This document shows positions 1-8,292 of a stretch of DNA of 64,000 bases, piece by piece. The translations under genes and the position numbers were made by a program. Origin of the DNA: Bacillus sp. ZZV12-4809 (lineage in GTDB: Bacteria; Bacillota; Bacilli; Bacillales; Cytobacillaceae); the NCBI RefSeq assembly GCF_009849585.1, contig NZ_VCRN01000004.1, positions 124,001-188,000 of the forward strand, written 5' to 3'. The stretch's first letter is position 1; every line of letters begins with the position of its first letter. The notes under the pieces are model-generated. The model was not told the DNA's origin. It did no database searches and worked only from the letters and a program-made list of their open reading frames with translations.

Positions 1-1704
1 GCGATTGTTGAAACATTGGTTAAAGAAGGCATTACACACATTTCAGGTATTTTAGGATCTGCTTTCATGGATATGTTAGACCTATTGCCGGCTGCAGGCA
101 TCAGGTTCATTGGTGTGCGGCATGAACAAAGTGCGGCACATATGGAAGACGGATACTGCCGGGTGTCAGGAAAAGCAGGAGTAGTGATCGGCCAAAATGG
201 ACCGGGAATCACCAATATGGTGACATCCGTTGCCGCTGCCAATCAGGCTCATACTCCTATGGTCGTCATCTCTCCTTCTGCTGGTACTCCAACAGTCGGC
301 TGGGATGGCTTTCAGGAGTGTGATCAGGTATCGGTTTTCAAAGCTGTTACCAAAGAAACAGTCCGGGTTACTCACCCAAGCCGGGTGGCAGATTGTCTCC
401 GGACGGCATTCAGAATTGCCTATGCAGAACGCGGACCTGTTTTATTTGATATTCCACGTGACTACTTTTACGGTGAAATTGAAGATTATATTTTGGAACC
501 GCATCAATACCGTGTCGATGCCCGCGGCTGCGGCTCCGCTGAATCACTGGATAAAGCGGCTGAATTATTGGCAAATGCAGAATATCCAGTCATTATATCC
601 GGACGCGGCACAGTAGACTCAGATGGCATTGAAGAGGTAAAGGCCATCGCTGAGCACTTGACCATCCCGGCAGCTGTATCCTATATGCACAATGATGCAT
701 TCCCTGCTGATCATCCTCTTGCTGTCGGGCCGATTGGCTATATGGGTTCAAAGGCCGCTATGCACACACTCAAAAAAGCCGATGTTGTTCTGGCAATCGG
801 GACTAGATTATCCGTCTTTGGAACACTTCCTTGCTATGATATTGACTACTTCCCAAAGAATGCTAAAATCATCCAGATTGATATTAATCCAAGAAATTTA
901 GCCAGAACGCATCCTATTGAAGTAGGCATTATCGGCGATGCTCGCGAAGCAAGCAAGGAGCTTTTAAAGCGGATTAAGAATCTAGCTCCAAATGCCAGCA
1001 AGAATAAGCAAAGATTAGCAGAAGCAGCAGAACTAAAGCAGCAGTGGGAAAAAGAGCTTGTCGACCTTGCCATGGTTGAAGGCTCACCAATTAACCCGCG
1101 CCGGGCATTATTGGAGTTAACTAAGGTGCTTCCAGAAAATACTATTGTTACAACTGACATTGGTAATGTTTCCTCAACCGCAAATGCTTATTTAAAATTT
1201 AATAAACCTAGAAAACATATAGCTGCCCTTACCTTCGGAAATACTGGGTTCGCTTATCCTACGGCATTAGGCGCAAAGCTGGCTAACCCGGATTGTCCTG
1301 TAGTAGCTATAGTCGGAGATGGTGCTTGGGGAATGAGTTTACATGAGGTAAGTACAGCAGTGGAAGAGAACATTCCTGTCGTGGCATGTGTCTTTAATAA
1401 TGGAGCATGGTGCGCAGAAAAGAAAAACCAGGTTGATTTTTATAACAATCGTTTTGTAGGTGCAGATATCCAAAACCCTGATTTTGCAGAAGTAGCCAAG
1501 TCAATGGGAGCTGTCGGCGTACGGGTCGAGCGTCCGGAGGATGTCGGGCCGGCCATCCAGAAGGCCATCCAATCAAATATGCCGACTGTTCTTGATATTC
1601 AGGTGGACGGTACCCAGCTTGCTCCACCATTCAGGAAGGATGCATTGAAAATGCCAACCCGTCTATTGCCAAAATATGCTCACCTTGACTATAGAAATTG
1701 GTAA
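1..1704 (+). CDS. xsc: Sulfoacetaldehyde acetyltransferase-like ThDP enzyme (5' truncated)
   Basis: The reading frame is already open at base 1, so the true start lies upstream; 567 residues are visible and perhaps 15-25 are missing. The protein is a three-domain thiamine diphosphate enzyme of the acetolactate synthase fold. The N-terminal Pyr domain carries the cofactor-activating Glu in RHEQSA and the QNGPGITN stretch. The C-terminal PP domain has the ThDP motif GDGAWGMS followed about 28 residues later by NNGAW and then [12 protein letters not shown], a string I recall as typical of Xsc rather than of acetolactate synthase or oxalyl-CoA decarboxylase. Xsc converts sulfoacetaldehyde plus phosphate to acetyl phosphate and sulfite, the desulfonating step of taurine and isethionate breakdown. 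The TRAP transporter genes just downstream fit an organosulfonate import role (inference). Other ThDP lyases remain possible. No phosphotransacetylase gene is visible. Confidence 0.8.
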   Translation, partial: AIVETLVKEGITHISGILGSAFMDMLDLLPAAGIRFIGVRHEQSAAHMEDGYCRVSGKAGVVIGQNGPGITNMVTSVAAANQAHTPMVVISPSAGTPTVGWDGFQECDQVSVFKAVTKETVRVTHPSRVADCLRTAFRIAYAERGPVLFDIPRDYFYGEIEDYILEPHQYRVDARGCGSAESLDKAAELLANAEYPVIISGRGTVDSDGIEEVKAIAEHLTIPAAVSYMHNDAFPADHPLAVGPIGYMGSKAAMHTLKKADVVLAIGTRLSVFGTLPCYDIDYFPKNAKIIQIDINPRNLARTHPIEVGIIGDAREASKELLKRIKNLAPNASKNKQRLAEAAELKQQWEKELVDLAMVEGSPINPRRALLELTKVLPENTIVTTDIGNVSSTANAYLKFNKPRKHIAALTFGNTGFAYPTALGAKLANPDCPVVAIVGDGAWGMSLHEVSTAVEENIPVVACVFNNGAWCAEKKNQVDFYNNRFVGADIQNPDFAEVAKSMGAVGVRVERPEDVGPAIQKAIQSNMPTVLDIQVDGTQLAPPFRKDALKMPTRLLPKYAHLDYRNW

Positions 1705-1725
1705 GCAGACATGCTTAAATAAATA

Positions 1726-1773
1726 CATGATCGAAATGGGCCAGGACTATATCTCCTTCCCGTTTCGACCATG
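1726..1773 (+). terminator. Inverted repeat after xsc, weak terminator candidate
   Basis: Two 15-base arms (1726-1740 and 1759-1773) pair apart from two wobble or mismatch positions, around an 18-base loop. No clear T run follows, so it may be a processing or attenuating hairpin that lets some transcription reach the TRAP genes. Confidence 0.35.
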
Positions 1774-1891
1774 TTCCACTGTATTTTATCTGAATATTCA
1801 ATAAATTATCTATAAATCCTTTTTGCATAATGGTTCATCAGCTTCATTTGTTTTAGAGTGAATTGTAAGCTTTACCATGGGGAGTGATTGA

Positions 1892-2950
1892 ATGAAGGCG
1901 AAACAGCACTCTATTATTGTCGCCCTGGCTGCTTTGATTTTTTTGGGGTTCGTTTTAATAGGGAAAAATGCATTAAACCCTGAGGCAAGGGCTGAGCAGC
2001 AGGGCGTAATTACTTTAAGGCTTGCTCAATCGAAAGCAGGAAACCATCCTGTATCTAAAGGAATCGATAAATTTGCTGAACTGGTAAAAGAAAAGTCAAA
2101 CGGAGAATTAGAAGTTGAAACCTTCCATGACTCCCTCCTTGGCAGTGACAGAGAAGTGATTGAAAGCGCCCAGCGAGGCAGTCTTGAAATGGCCAGCTCA
2201 TCGACGCCAAATATGACTAGTTTTACAAACTATTTTACAGCGTGGGATCTTCCTTATATTTTTGAAAACAAGGAAGAAGTGTATAAAGCAGTAGATGGGA
2301 AACCTGGTGAAATTATCCGTGAAGAGCTGGAACACTCCGGATTTAAGGTCATATTCTTTCCCGATTATGGATTTCGGCAGGTTGTGAATAATGTCAAGCC
2401 CATCACTCTTCCAGAGGATTTGGAAGGCCTAAAAATACGGACAACCAACTCCAAAATAGAACAAGCTGATTTCAAGGAATTTGGAGCAAGCCCGACACCT
2501 GTTGCCTGGTCAGAAGTTTTCACCGCATTGCAGCAAGGCACTGTTGAAGGTGAAGGAAACAGCTACTCTTTATTATGGGATTCTAAGCATCAGGAAGTTC
2601 TAAAATACGCGACAGAGGTTAATTACAACTACAGCTCTGATATTGTCGTAATGAATAAGGAGTTATTTGATGGGCTGTCAGAACAGCACCAGAACATTAT
2701 TATGGAAGCCGGAAAGGAAGCGACCGTTTGGCAGCGTGATCTAGCGAATGAAAGAGAGGATGAAGCAAAGCAGCAGTTCCTTGATTATGGCATTGAAATC
2801 TATGAACCTTCTCCCGAGGAAATGAAGATCTGGAAACAATCTGTTCAAAATGTATGGGATGAATTTGTGAAAGAAGGTGCTGCAGACCCAGAGTATGTGG
2901 AAACCATTTTAAAGACTCTTGGAAAAACAAAAGAAGAAATCTTTAAATGA
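1892..2950 (+). CDS. dctP: TRAP transporter substrate-binding protein, DctP family
   Basis: 352 residues with an N-terminal hydrophobic segment (about residues 8-26) ending near an ARA site. There is no lipobox Cys, so it is either an uncleaved anchor or a classical signal peptide. The mature part has the DctP/TAXI-type fold signature, including LKIRTTNSKIEQADFKEFGA, whose Arg normally binds the carboxylate or sulfonate of the ligand, and the later W-x-E-VFTALQQGTVEGEGN motif. It delivers an organic anion to the DctQM permease in the membrane. The start is backed by GGGGAG about 10 bases upstream. It lies 187 bases after xsc on the same strand and 52 bases before dctQM. The ligand cannot be read from sequence; a C2 or C3 sulfonate such as taurine or isethionate is inferred from xsc. 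Confidence 0.85.
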   Translation: MKAKQHSIIVALAALIFLGFVLIGKNALNPEARAEQQGVITLRLAQSKAGNHPVSKGIDKFAELVKEKSNGELEVETFHDSLLGSDREVIESAQRGSLEMASSSTPNMTSFTNYFTAWDLPYIFENKEEVYKAVDGKPGEIIREELEHSGFKVIFFPDYGFRQVVNNVKPITLPEDLEGLKIRTTNSKIEQADFKEFGASPTPVAWSEVFTALQQGTVEGEGNSYSLLWDSKHQEVLKYATEVNYNYSSDIVVMNKELFDGLSEQHQNIIMEAGKEATVWQRDLANEREDEAKQQFLDYGIEIYEPSPEEMKIWKQSVQNVWDEFVKEGAADPEYVETILKTLGKTKEEIFK

Positions 2951-3002
2951 CCGTTATTCTGCATCTGGCAATCCCCCATTTTTGGGATAAGGAGTTGAAG
3001 TT

Positions 3003-4916
3003 ATGAATCAAAGTTTACCGACTGTGAACAGTACGGAGAAGCAGCAGCCGCCAATCCTGCACAGCAATAGCCGGTTTATCAAGTTAATCAAACTCATTGA
3101 TGCCCGTTTTGAAGAAATATTAATTGTCGCAGGCTTTTTACTGTTTATCTTATTAATCAATCTTCAGGTTATCAACCGCTATGTCCTCCCGTTTATTGAA
3201 ATTGCAAACATAACAACCTGGACAGAGGAAACGTCCCGGTATTTATTCATTTTTGTATCATTCCTGGGTGCCAGTCTTGCGATTAAAAAAAGGGATTCTA
3301 TCCAGGTGACTGCCGTTGTTGAACGTTTTCCAGCCGGACTGCAAAAGTCGATTCAACTGGCCAATTCGATCTTTATGCTTCATTTCAGTTATATGATGGT
3401 AACAAATGGGTTTAACCTGATATCATTTCAATTTGAAACAGCGCAAACAACTCCAGCCCTTTCCATCCCGATGGCCATTCCATATAGCGCTGTGCCAATA
3501 GGCTTTCTGTTAATCGCTTTCCGTCTAATCCAAAACCTTCTTCATGACGCAAAGGATATGGAAATCAGGGACGGAATCATCGGTGCGGCGATTGCCTTGT
3601 TCATGATCCTTCCCGTTCTATTTATGCAGGAAACCAGCATCGCTCTATTATTATTTGGATACTTTGTATTATTTATTGTGATCGGGATGCCGATTGCCTT
3701 TGCTTTAGGGATCAGCACCTTGACTACCGTCCTTGCAACCAATGCCATCCCGATTGATTTTTTCCCGCAGACAGCATTCACCAGCATAGACAATTTCCCA
3801 ATTATGGCTGTTCCTTTTTTCATCGCTGCCGGAATTATAATGGGCGGCGGGAATATCATCAAGAAATTACTAAAGCTCTCAGATGAATTATTAGGGTTTC
3901 TTCCCGGCGGATTAGCACTGGTTGCTATTGTCACAAGTATGTTCTTTTCTGCCATAAGCGGATCCGGTCCAGCAACGGTAGCTGCGATTGGCACTTTATT
4001 AATTCCGGCCATGATTAAACAGGGATACTCACCGGGGTTCGCAACAGCAGTTGTTGCAGCAGCCGGAACCATTGGGGTCATTATCCCTCCAAGTAACCCG
4101 CTTGTCATTTATGGAGTCGTTTCTCAAGAGTCAATCTCCAAGTTATTTATTGCAGGGATCTTTCCAGGGATTCTCACCGGGTTTGCGCTAATCATTGTTA
4201 CATTTTTCATATCAAAAAAGAATGGATGGCAGAGCGATAAAACAAGCTTCAGCCTCAAGAACACACTCGCTGCCGCATGGGATGCAAAACTTGCCCTTCT
4301 GGTTCCCATCTTTATTTTAGGGGGAATTTATGGAGGCTTCATGACTCCGACAGAAGCTGCGGCTGTTGCGGCTGCATACGGAATTATCATTGGCATGTTT
4401 GTGTATAAAGATATGAACTTAAAAGGCCTTTATCACAATCTTGCAAAGGCCGGGATCACATCTGCTGTTATCATTCTGTTAATTGTCATGGCCAGCATAT
4501 TCGGCCGCTTGATTACCTTGGAGAAGGTAGCAGAAACCGTCGCCAATTTTGTCTTGTCGATCAGTGACAATAAATGGGTCATTCTCCTCCTCCTCAATGC
4601 CTTGCTATTGCTTGTCGGACTAGTCATGGAGGCCTTGGCAGCAATCGTTATCCTCACACCAATCTTACTGCCTATGGCCATAGCAGTCGGAGTGGATCCC
4701 GTGCACTTTGGCTTGATTATGATCTTTAACCTTGCAATCGGATTTATCACTCCGCCTGTAGGAGTTAACTTATTTGTAGCCTCAGGGGTAGCCAAACTAA
4801 AGATCGAGGAAGTCATCAAAGGGGTTCGGATGTTACTGGTTACCATGATAGCCGTACTGCTCCTGGTTACCTATATTCCAGACATCAGCCTATGGCTCAC
4901 CGGATTTATGAAGTAA
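3003..4916 (+). CDS. dctM: TRAP transporter fused permease DctQM
   Basis: 637 residues. The first 190 or so form the small DctQ-type subunit (four membrane segments, with the WTEETSRYLFIF motif). The remainder is the large DctM-type channel subunit with about 12 membrane segments, including the signature stretches GSGPATVAAIG and GVIIPPSNPLVIYG and the late FITPPVGVNLFVASG. Fused QM subunits are known in the TRAP family. Together with the upstream binding protein it forms a sodium-driven secondary importer. The start codon follows AAGGAG at a good distance. A strong hairpin terminator follows, so xsc-dctP-dctQM ends here. Confidence 0.9.
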   Translation: MNQSLPTVNSTEKQQPPILHSNSRFIKLIKLIDARFEEILIVAGFLLFILLINLQVINRYVLPFIEIANITTWTEETSRYLFIFVSFLGASLAIKKRDSIQVTAVVERFPAGLQKSIQLANSIFMLHFSYMMVTNGFNLISFQFETAQTTPALSIPMAIPYSAVPIGFLLIAFRLIQNLLHDAKDMEIRDGIIGAAIALFMILPVLFMQETSIALLLFGYFVLFIVIGMPIAFALGISTLTTVLATNAIPIDFFPQTAFTSIDNFPIMAVPFFIAAGIIMGGGNIIKKLLKLSDELLGFLPGGLALVAIVTSMFFSAISGSGPATVAAIGTLLIPAMIKQGYSPGFATAVVAAAGTIGVIIPPSNPLVIYGVVSQESISKLFIAGIFPGILTGFALIIVTFFISKKNGWQSDKTSFSLKNTLAAAWDAKLALLVPIFILGGIYGGFMTPTEAAAVAAAYGIIIGMFVYKDMNLKGLYHNLAKAGITSAVIILLIVMASIFGRLITLEKVAETVANFVLSISDNKWVILLLLNALLLLVGLVMEALAAIVILTPILLPMAIAVGVDPVHFGLIMIFNLAIGFITPPVGVNLFVASGVAKLKIEEVIKGVRMLLVTMIAVLLLVTYIPDISLWLTGFMK

Positions 4917-4974
4917 ACTTCATTTCTTTTGGATGTGGCCTGCTCATTTTAATAATCTGAGCCCTAATATACCT

Positions 4975-5008
4975 CACCCCTTTTGTATCTAAAAGGGGTG
5001 CTCTTTTT
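4975..5008 (+). terminator. Rho-independent terminator after dctQM
   Basis: A perfect 10-bp stem (CACCCCTTTT / AAAAGGGGTG) with a 6-base loop, followed by CTCTTTTT. It lies between convergent operons and probably serves the TRAP operon. Confidence 0.85.
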
Positions 5009-5103
5009 AGGCAGAGGTTATCACAACGCCGTTAGAATATGGTAATATCCCCGCTATCTAAACAGGAATTATTACTCCTGCACCAGCACAGCTATTTCCA
5101 TGA

Positions 5104-5934
5104 TTACTTCCCGCCCGTAAACGAGATTCCTTTGATAAAGTAGCGATTAAAGAATGCATACAGAAGCAGAACTGGAAGCGTAAAGACCATGGACGCTGCC
5201 ATAATATAGTTCCAGTAGCTGACAAACTGTCCTTTAAACGTATTCAGCCCCAAAGGAAGAGTATACATTTCTGTATCGGTCATGACGATCAGCGGTCTCA
5301 TAAAGTCATTCCAGAAGCCCATGAAAACAAAGATTGCCTGGGCAGCCAGAGCCGGTTTGGCAAGAGGCAGCACTACCTTAAAAAAGATCCCCAGTCGGCT
5401 GAGCCCATCAAGCTGTGCAGCTTCCTCCAATTCCTTCGGGAAATTGATAAAGAATTGCCTCATCATGAAGATAAAGGTCGCATTAATCATCGCCGGTACG
5501 ATCATTCCCTGATAAGAGTTCAGCCAGCCCAATTCTTTCAGGATTAAATAGTTGGGAATCATAGTCACCTGCGCCGGGATCATTAACACGGCCAGAATAA
5601 TGATAAACAGGGCCTTTTTACCGGGAAAAGAAAGTCTTGCAAGGGCATAGCCTGCCATAGAGTTAAAAATGATATTTAAGAGTGTCCCGATTACCGCGAT
5701 GATAAGGGAATTCAAAAGCCAGCGGGGGAACAAATCCTGCTCCACAAATATTTGCTGATAGTTTGCGAGAGTGAAGTTTTTCGGAATAAAGTTCATAGTT
5801 CCGCTAATAATTTCTTCCAATGTCTTAAATGAGGATGACAGGGCCCACAAGAACGGAACAAGTGTGGTGACAGCATATAGAACAAGAATGACGTAAAGAA
5901 GACGCTTGCCGAATGATTTTTTCCTGGAATTCAT
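5104..5934 (-). CDS. Carbohydrate ABC transporter permease, MalG-like
   Basis: 276 residues with six predicted membrane segments. The permease EAA loop is visible as EEAAQLDGLSRLGIFFKVVLPLAKPAL (residues roughly 175-200), where the ATPase docks. This is the MalG/LacG half of a CUT1 sugar importer; the MalF half is encoded 12 bases upstream. The start ATG follows AAGGGGGAAC. It is the last gene of the minus-strand operon (hydrolase, binding protein, two permeases). No ATP-binding subunit is encoded nearby, so it probably shares a general MsmX-type ATPase, as is usual in Bacillus (family knowledge). The substrate is unknown; an oligosaccharide is likely from the co-transcribed glycosidase. Confidence 0.9.
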   Translation of the reverse strand: MNSRKKSFGKRLLYVILVLYAVTTLVPFLWALSSSFKTLEEIISGTMNFIPKNFTLANYQQIFVEQDLFPRWLLNSLIIAVIGTLLNIIFNSMAGYALARLSFPGKKALFIIILAVLMIPAQVTMIPNYLILKELGWLNSYQGMIVPAMINATFIFMMRQFFINFPKELEEAAQLDGLSRLGIFFKVVLPLAKPALAAQAIFVFMGFWNDFMRPLIVMTDTEMYTLPLGLNTFKGQFVSYWNYIMAASMVFTLPVLLLYAFFNRYFIKGISFTGGK

Positions 5935-5946
5935 GTCCGTTCCCCC

Positions 5947-6846
5947 TTAATAAAGTGATTCTTCTTTCGAAAATTTGCGCTGGATCAGCGTGGCAAGCAG
6001 GATAATGATGGCCAGTGCAAAAGCCAGTGCAGCTGCATATCCCATTGTTCCCAGTGACTTGAATGCATATTGATAGATTAATAGAACGACTGTCAGGGTT
6101 GAGTTATTTGGCCCTCCGGATCCGCCGGAGAAGATATACGATTGATCAAACAGCTGGAAGGTTCCAATTAACCCCATGATGACAACAAACGAGGTAACCG
6201 GACGCAGGAACGGAACCGTTACATAAAAGAACTTCTGAAGGGCATTGGCCCCATCAAGCTCTGCTGCTTCATATAAAGAATCGGGAATATCCTGAAGAGC
6301 TGCGAGATAAATCACCATAAAGAATGGCGCCGTTGCCCAAATATTCATCAGCATGATTGCATTTAATGCGATATCAGGATCTCCTAAAAAGTTATACCCG
6401 GGAAGTCCGATCATTTCCAGAAGGTTGTTGATCAGACCTTCTTTGTTATACATCCACATGAAAATTAACGTTAAAACGGCAGAAGAAGTTAACGTCGGCA
6501 AAAAGTAAACAATCCGGAAGAACTTCTCCCCTTTTAAGCCGGCATTTAGCGTTGCCGCCAATATCAGAGCTAAAATCGTCTGGCATGGCACAACAATCAG
6601 CACATATTTCGCCGTATTTTTTAATGCAATAAGAGCCCTGTTGTCTTCCATAATTCTGGCAAAGTTTTCAAACGCCACAAATTCAAAGCTGGTTTCGCCA
6701 AGAAGCTGAACTTTGTTGAATGATAGGAAAATAGCATAAAGAATAGGCCCAATGATAAATAGGGCTAACACAAATAGTGTTGGAGACATAAACAAATACC
6801 CTTGCCCGGCATCTCGTAATTTTTTCTTAGAAGATCGTTTGTTCAT
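5947..6846 (-). CDS. Carbohydrate ABC transporter permease, MalF/UgpA-like
   Basis: 299 residues, six or so membrane segments, beginning with a basic KRSSKKKLRD cytoplasmic tail. The EAA motif reads YEAAELDGANALQKFFYVTVPFL near residues 205-228. It pairs with the MalG-like permease that starts 12 bases downstream and with the lipoprotein encoded upstream. The ATG has a GTAGGA Shine-Dalgarno. A small inverted repeat lies between it and the binding protein gene. Confidence 0.9.
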   Translation of the reverse strand: MNKRSSKKKLRDAGQGYLFMSPTLFVLALFIIGPILYAIFLSFNKVQLLGETSFEFVAFENFARIMEDNRALIALKNTAKYVLIVVPCQTILALILAATLNAGLKGEKFFRIVYFLPTLTSSAVLTLIFMWMYNKEGLINNLLEMIGLPGYNFLGDPDIALNAIMLMNIWATAPFFMVIYLAALQDIPDSLYEAAELDGANALQKFFYVTVPFLRPVTSFVVIMGLIGTFQLFDQSYIFSGGSGGPNNSTLTVVLLIYQYAFKSLGTMGYAAALAFALAIIILLATLIQRKFSKEESLY

Positions 6847-6942
6847 GAGTATTCCTACCTTCTATCTGTTTGGATAATACTTTCCTTAACGGACGGTATT
6901 GGCACAGATCCGAAAAGAAAGCTGCAGCATCCCATTATGAAT

Positions 6943-6971
6943 GTACCTGACACCATAAATGGGCCAGGTAC
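6943..6971 (-). other. Intercistronic hairpin between binding protein and permease genes
   Basis: GTACCTG and CAGGTAC arms, 15 bases apart, just 3' of the binding-protein gene. Hairpins at this position in sugar ABC operons commonly protect the upstream binding-protein mRNA and raise its level (established pattern). Here that is inference. Confidence 0.35.
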
Positions 6972-6991
6972 GTTTCATTTGGATATGTGCT

Positions 6992-8245
6992 TTATTGAAT
7001 TTCACTATTTGCTTGCTTCTGTGCTTCCTTCAATGCCTCATCCAGCGGACGATCTCCAAGGAAAGCAGCAATGAATTGGTTATTAAAGTTATTCATGATA
7101 ACCGGAAGGTTCGCACCTTCCTGCCATACAGTGGCATAAGAGGCTCCAGCAACAAGCGCACCTCTTAATGGATCTTTATCATAGCCTAGCTTTTCTGCAA
7201 CCGATTTGCGTGTTGGAAGGGCGAAGCCTTTAGAAGTCCATGTTTCCATTCCTTCTTTGCCAGTCAGGTAGGAAATCAGCTTCCATGAAGCTTCCTTCTT
7301 CTCAGATGCTGCATTCATGACATAACCAACCGCATACGCCATGGTCCCCTTTTCGCCATTTACGGCTGGAAGCTCAGCGGTACCGTACTCCACATCAGGG
7401 AAGGTATCCTCTAAGAATGGAATAGCCCAGTTCCCTTCAATGACCATTGCCGCTTTCTGCTGGCCAAACATTTCGCCGCCCCAGTTTGCGCCTACTTCCG
7501 ATGCCTGTGCAGAGGTTTTGTCATTAAGATGCTGATCAACGATTGGCTTTAGTGCTTCCACTATCTCAGGTGAGGCAAAATTTGCCTTGCCATCCTTCAC
7601 CACATCGCCGCCGGAAGCCCGGGCAATATGATAAAGCCGGGCAAGCTCAGGCGCAACACCAAATCCGTAAACGCCTTCCTTTGTAAGTGCTTTGGACACT
7701 TCGCGCAGCTCATCCCATGTTTTTGGAACCTCTACACCAGCTTCTTCAAACATTTTTTTATTATAGAAAAGAGCTAGAGTAGAGTAATCCTTTGGAAAAC
7801 CGTATGTCTTTCCATCCACCTGGAAAGCTTCAAGCATCGGCTTTTCAAAATCTTCAATATCAAAGTCGTCTGTGACATATTCGTCTAATGGCTCGACGAC
7901 ACCCGTTTCAATCAATGCCGGCGCTTCAAGTGCGTCCAGGTAGAACACATCCGGACCTTCACCGCCAATCAGGCGTGTTTTTAGAACATCCATATACTGC
8001 TCAGAAATCACTTCATGCTTTACATCAATGTTTGGAAATTTCTCTTCGAAGTCGGCTATGGTCTGTTTCAGCAGTTTTTGTTCAGATGGGTTGCCGCCCC
8101 ATCCTGCAAGCGTTATTTGAACCTTTTCTCCTTCAGACCCGCCAGAGCCTTTTGAGTTCGCTTCATTTGACCCGCTGCATCCAGCAAGAAGTGCCCCCGC
8201 TAACATTGTCGTAATGCCTAAACCAGCCAACCATTTTTTCTTCAT
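6992..8245 (-). CDS. Sugar ABC transporter substrate-binding lipoprotein
   Basis: 417 residues. A lipoprotein signal peptide with lipobox LLAGC places the modified Cys at residue 23. The mature protein is a type 1 extracellular solute-binding protein (MalE-like), with ITLAGWGGNPSEQ at the start of lobe 1 and the family segment TYGFPKDYSTLALFYNKKMFEEAGV near residues 145-170. It captures the sugar outside the membrane and hands it to the two downstream permeases. The gene lies 47 bases after the glycosidase gene, and the operon is probably controlled by the LacI protein encoded upstream. Confidence 0.9.
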   Translation of the reverse strand: MKKKWLAGLGITTMLAGALLAGCSGSNEANSKGSGGSEGEKVQITLAGWGGNPSEQKLLKQTIADFEEKFPNIDVKHEVISEQYMDVLKTRLIGGEGPDVFYLDALEAPALIETGVVEPLDEYVTDDFDIEDFEKPMLEAFQVDGKTYGFPKDYSTLALFYNKKMFEEAGVEVPKTWDELREVSKALTKEGVYGFGVAPELARLYHIARASGGDVVKDGKANFASPEIVEALKPIVDQHLNDKTSAQASEVGANWGGEMFGQQKAAMVIEGNWAIPFLEDTFPDVEYGTAELPAVNGEKGTMAYAVGYVMNAASEKKEASWKLISYLTGKEGMETWTSKGFALPTRKSVAEKLGYDKDPLRGALVAGASYATVWQEGANLPVIMNNFNNQFIAAFLGDRPLDEALKEAQKQANSEIQ

Positions 8246-8292
8246 CCTTCGTAACCCCTTTCATTTCCCATTGATTTTTTGTAAAAAAGAAT

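Noticed and set aside
3542..4108. 188-residue minus-strand frame inside dctQM
   Set aside because: It is the antisense of a membrane-protein gene with clear DctM motifs; its low-complexity Ala/Pro/Ile make-up is typical of a mirror frame.
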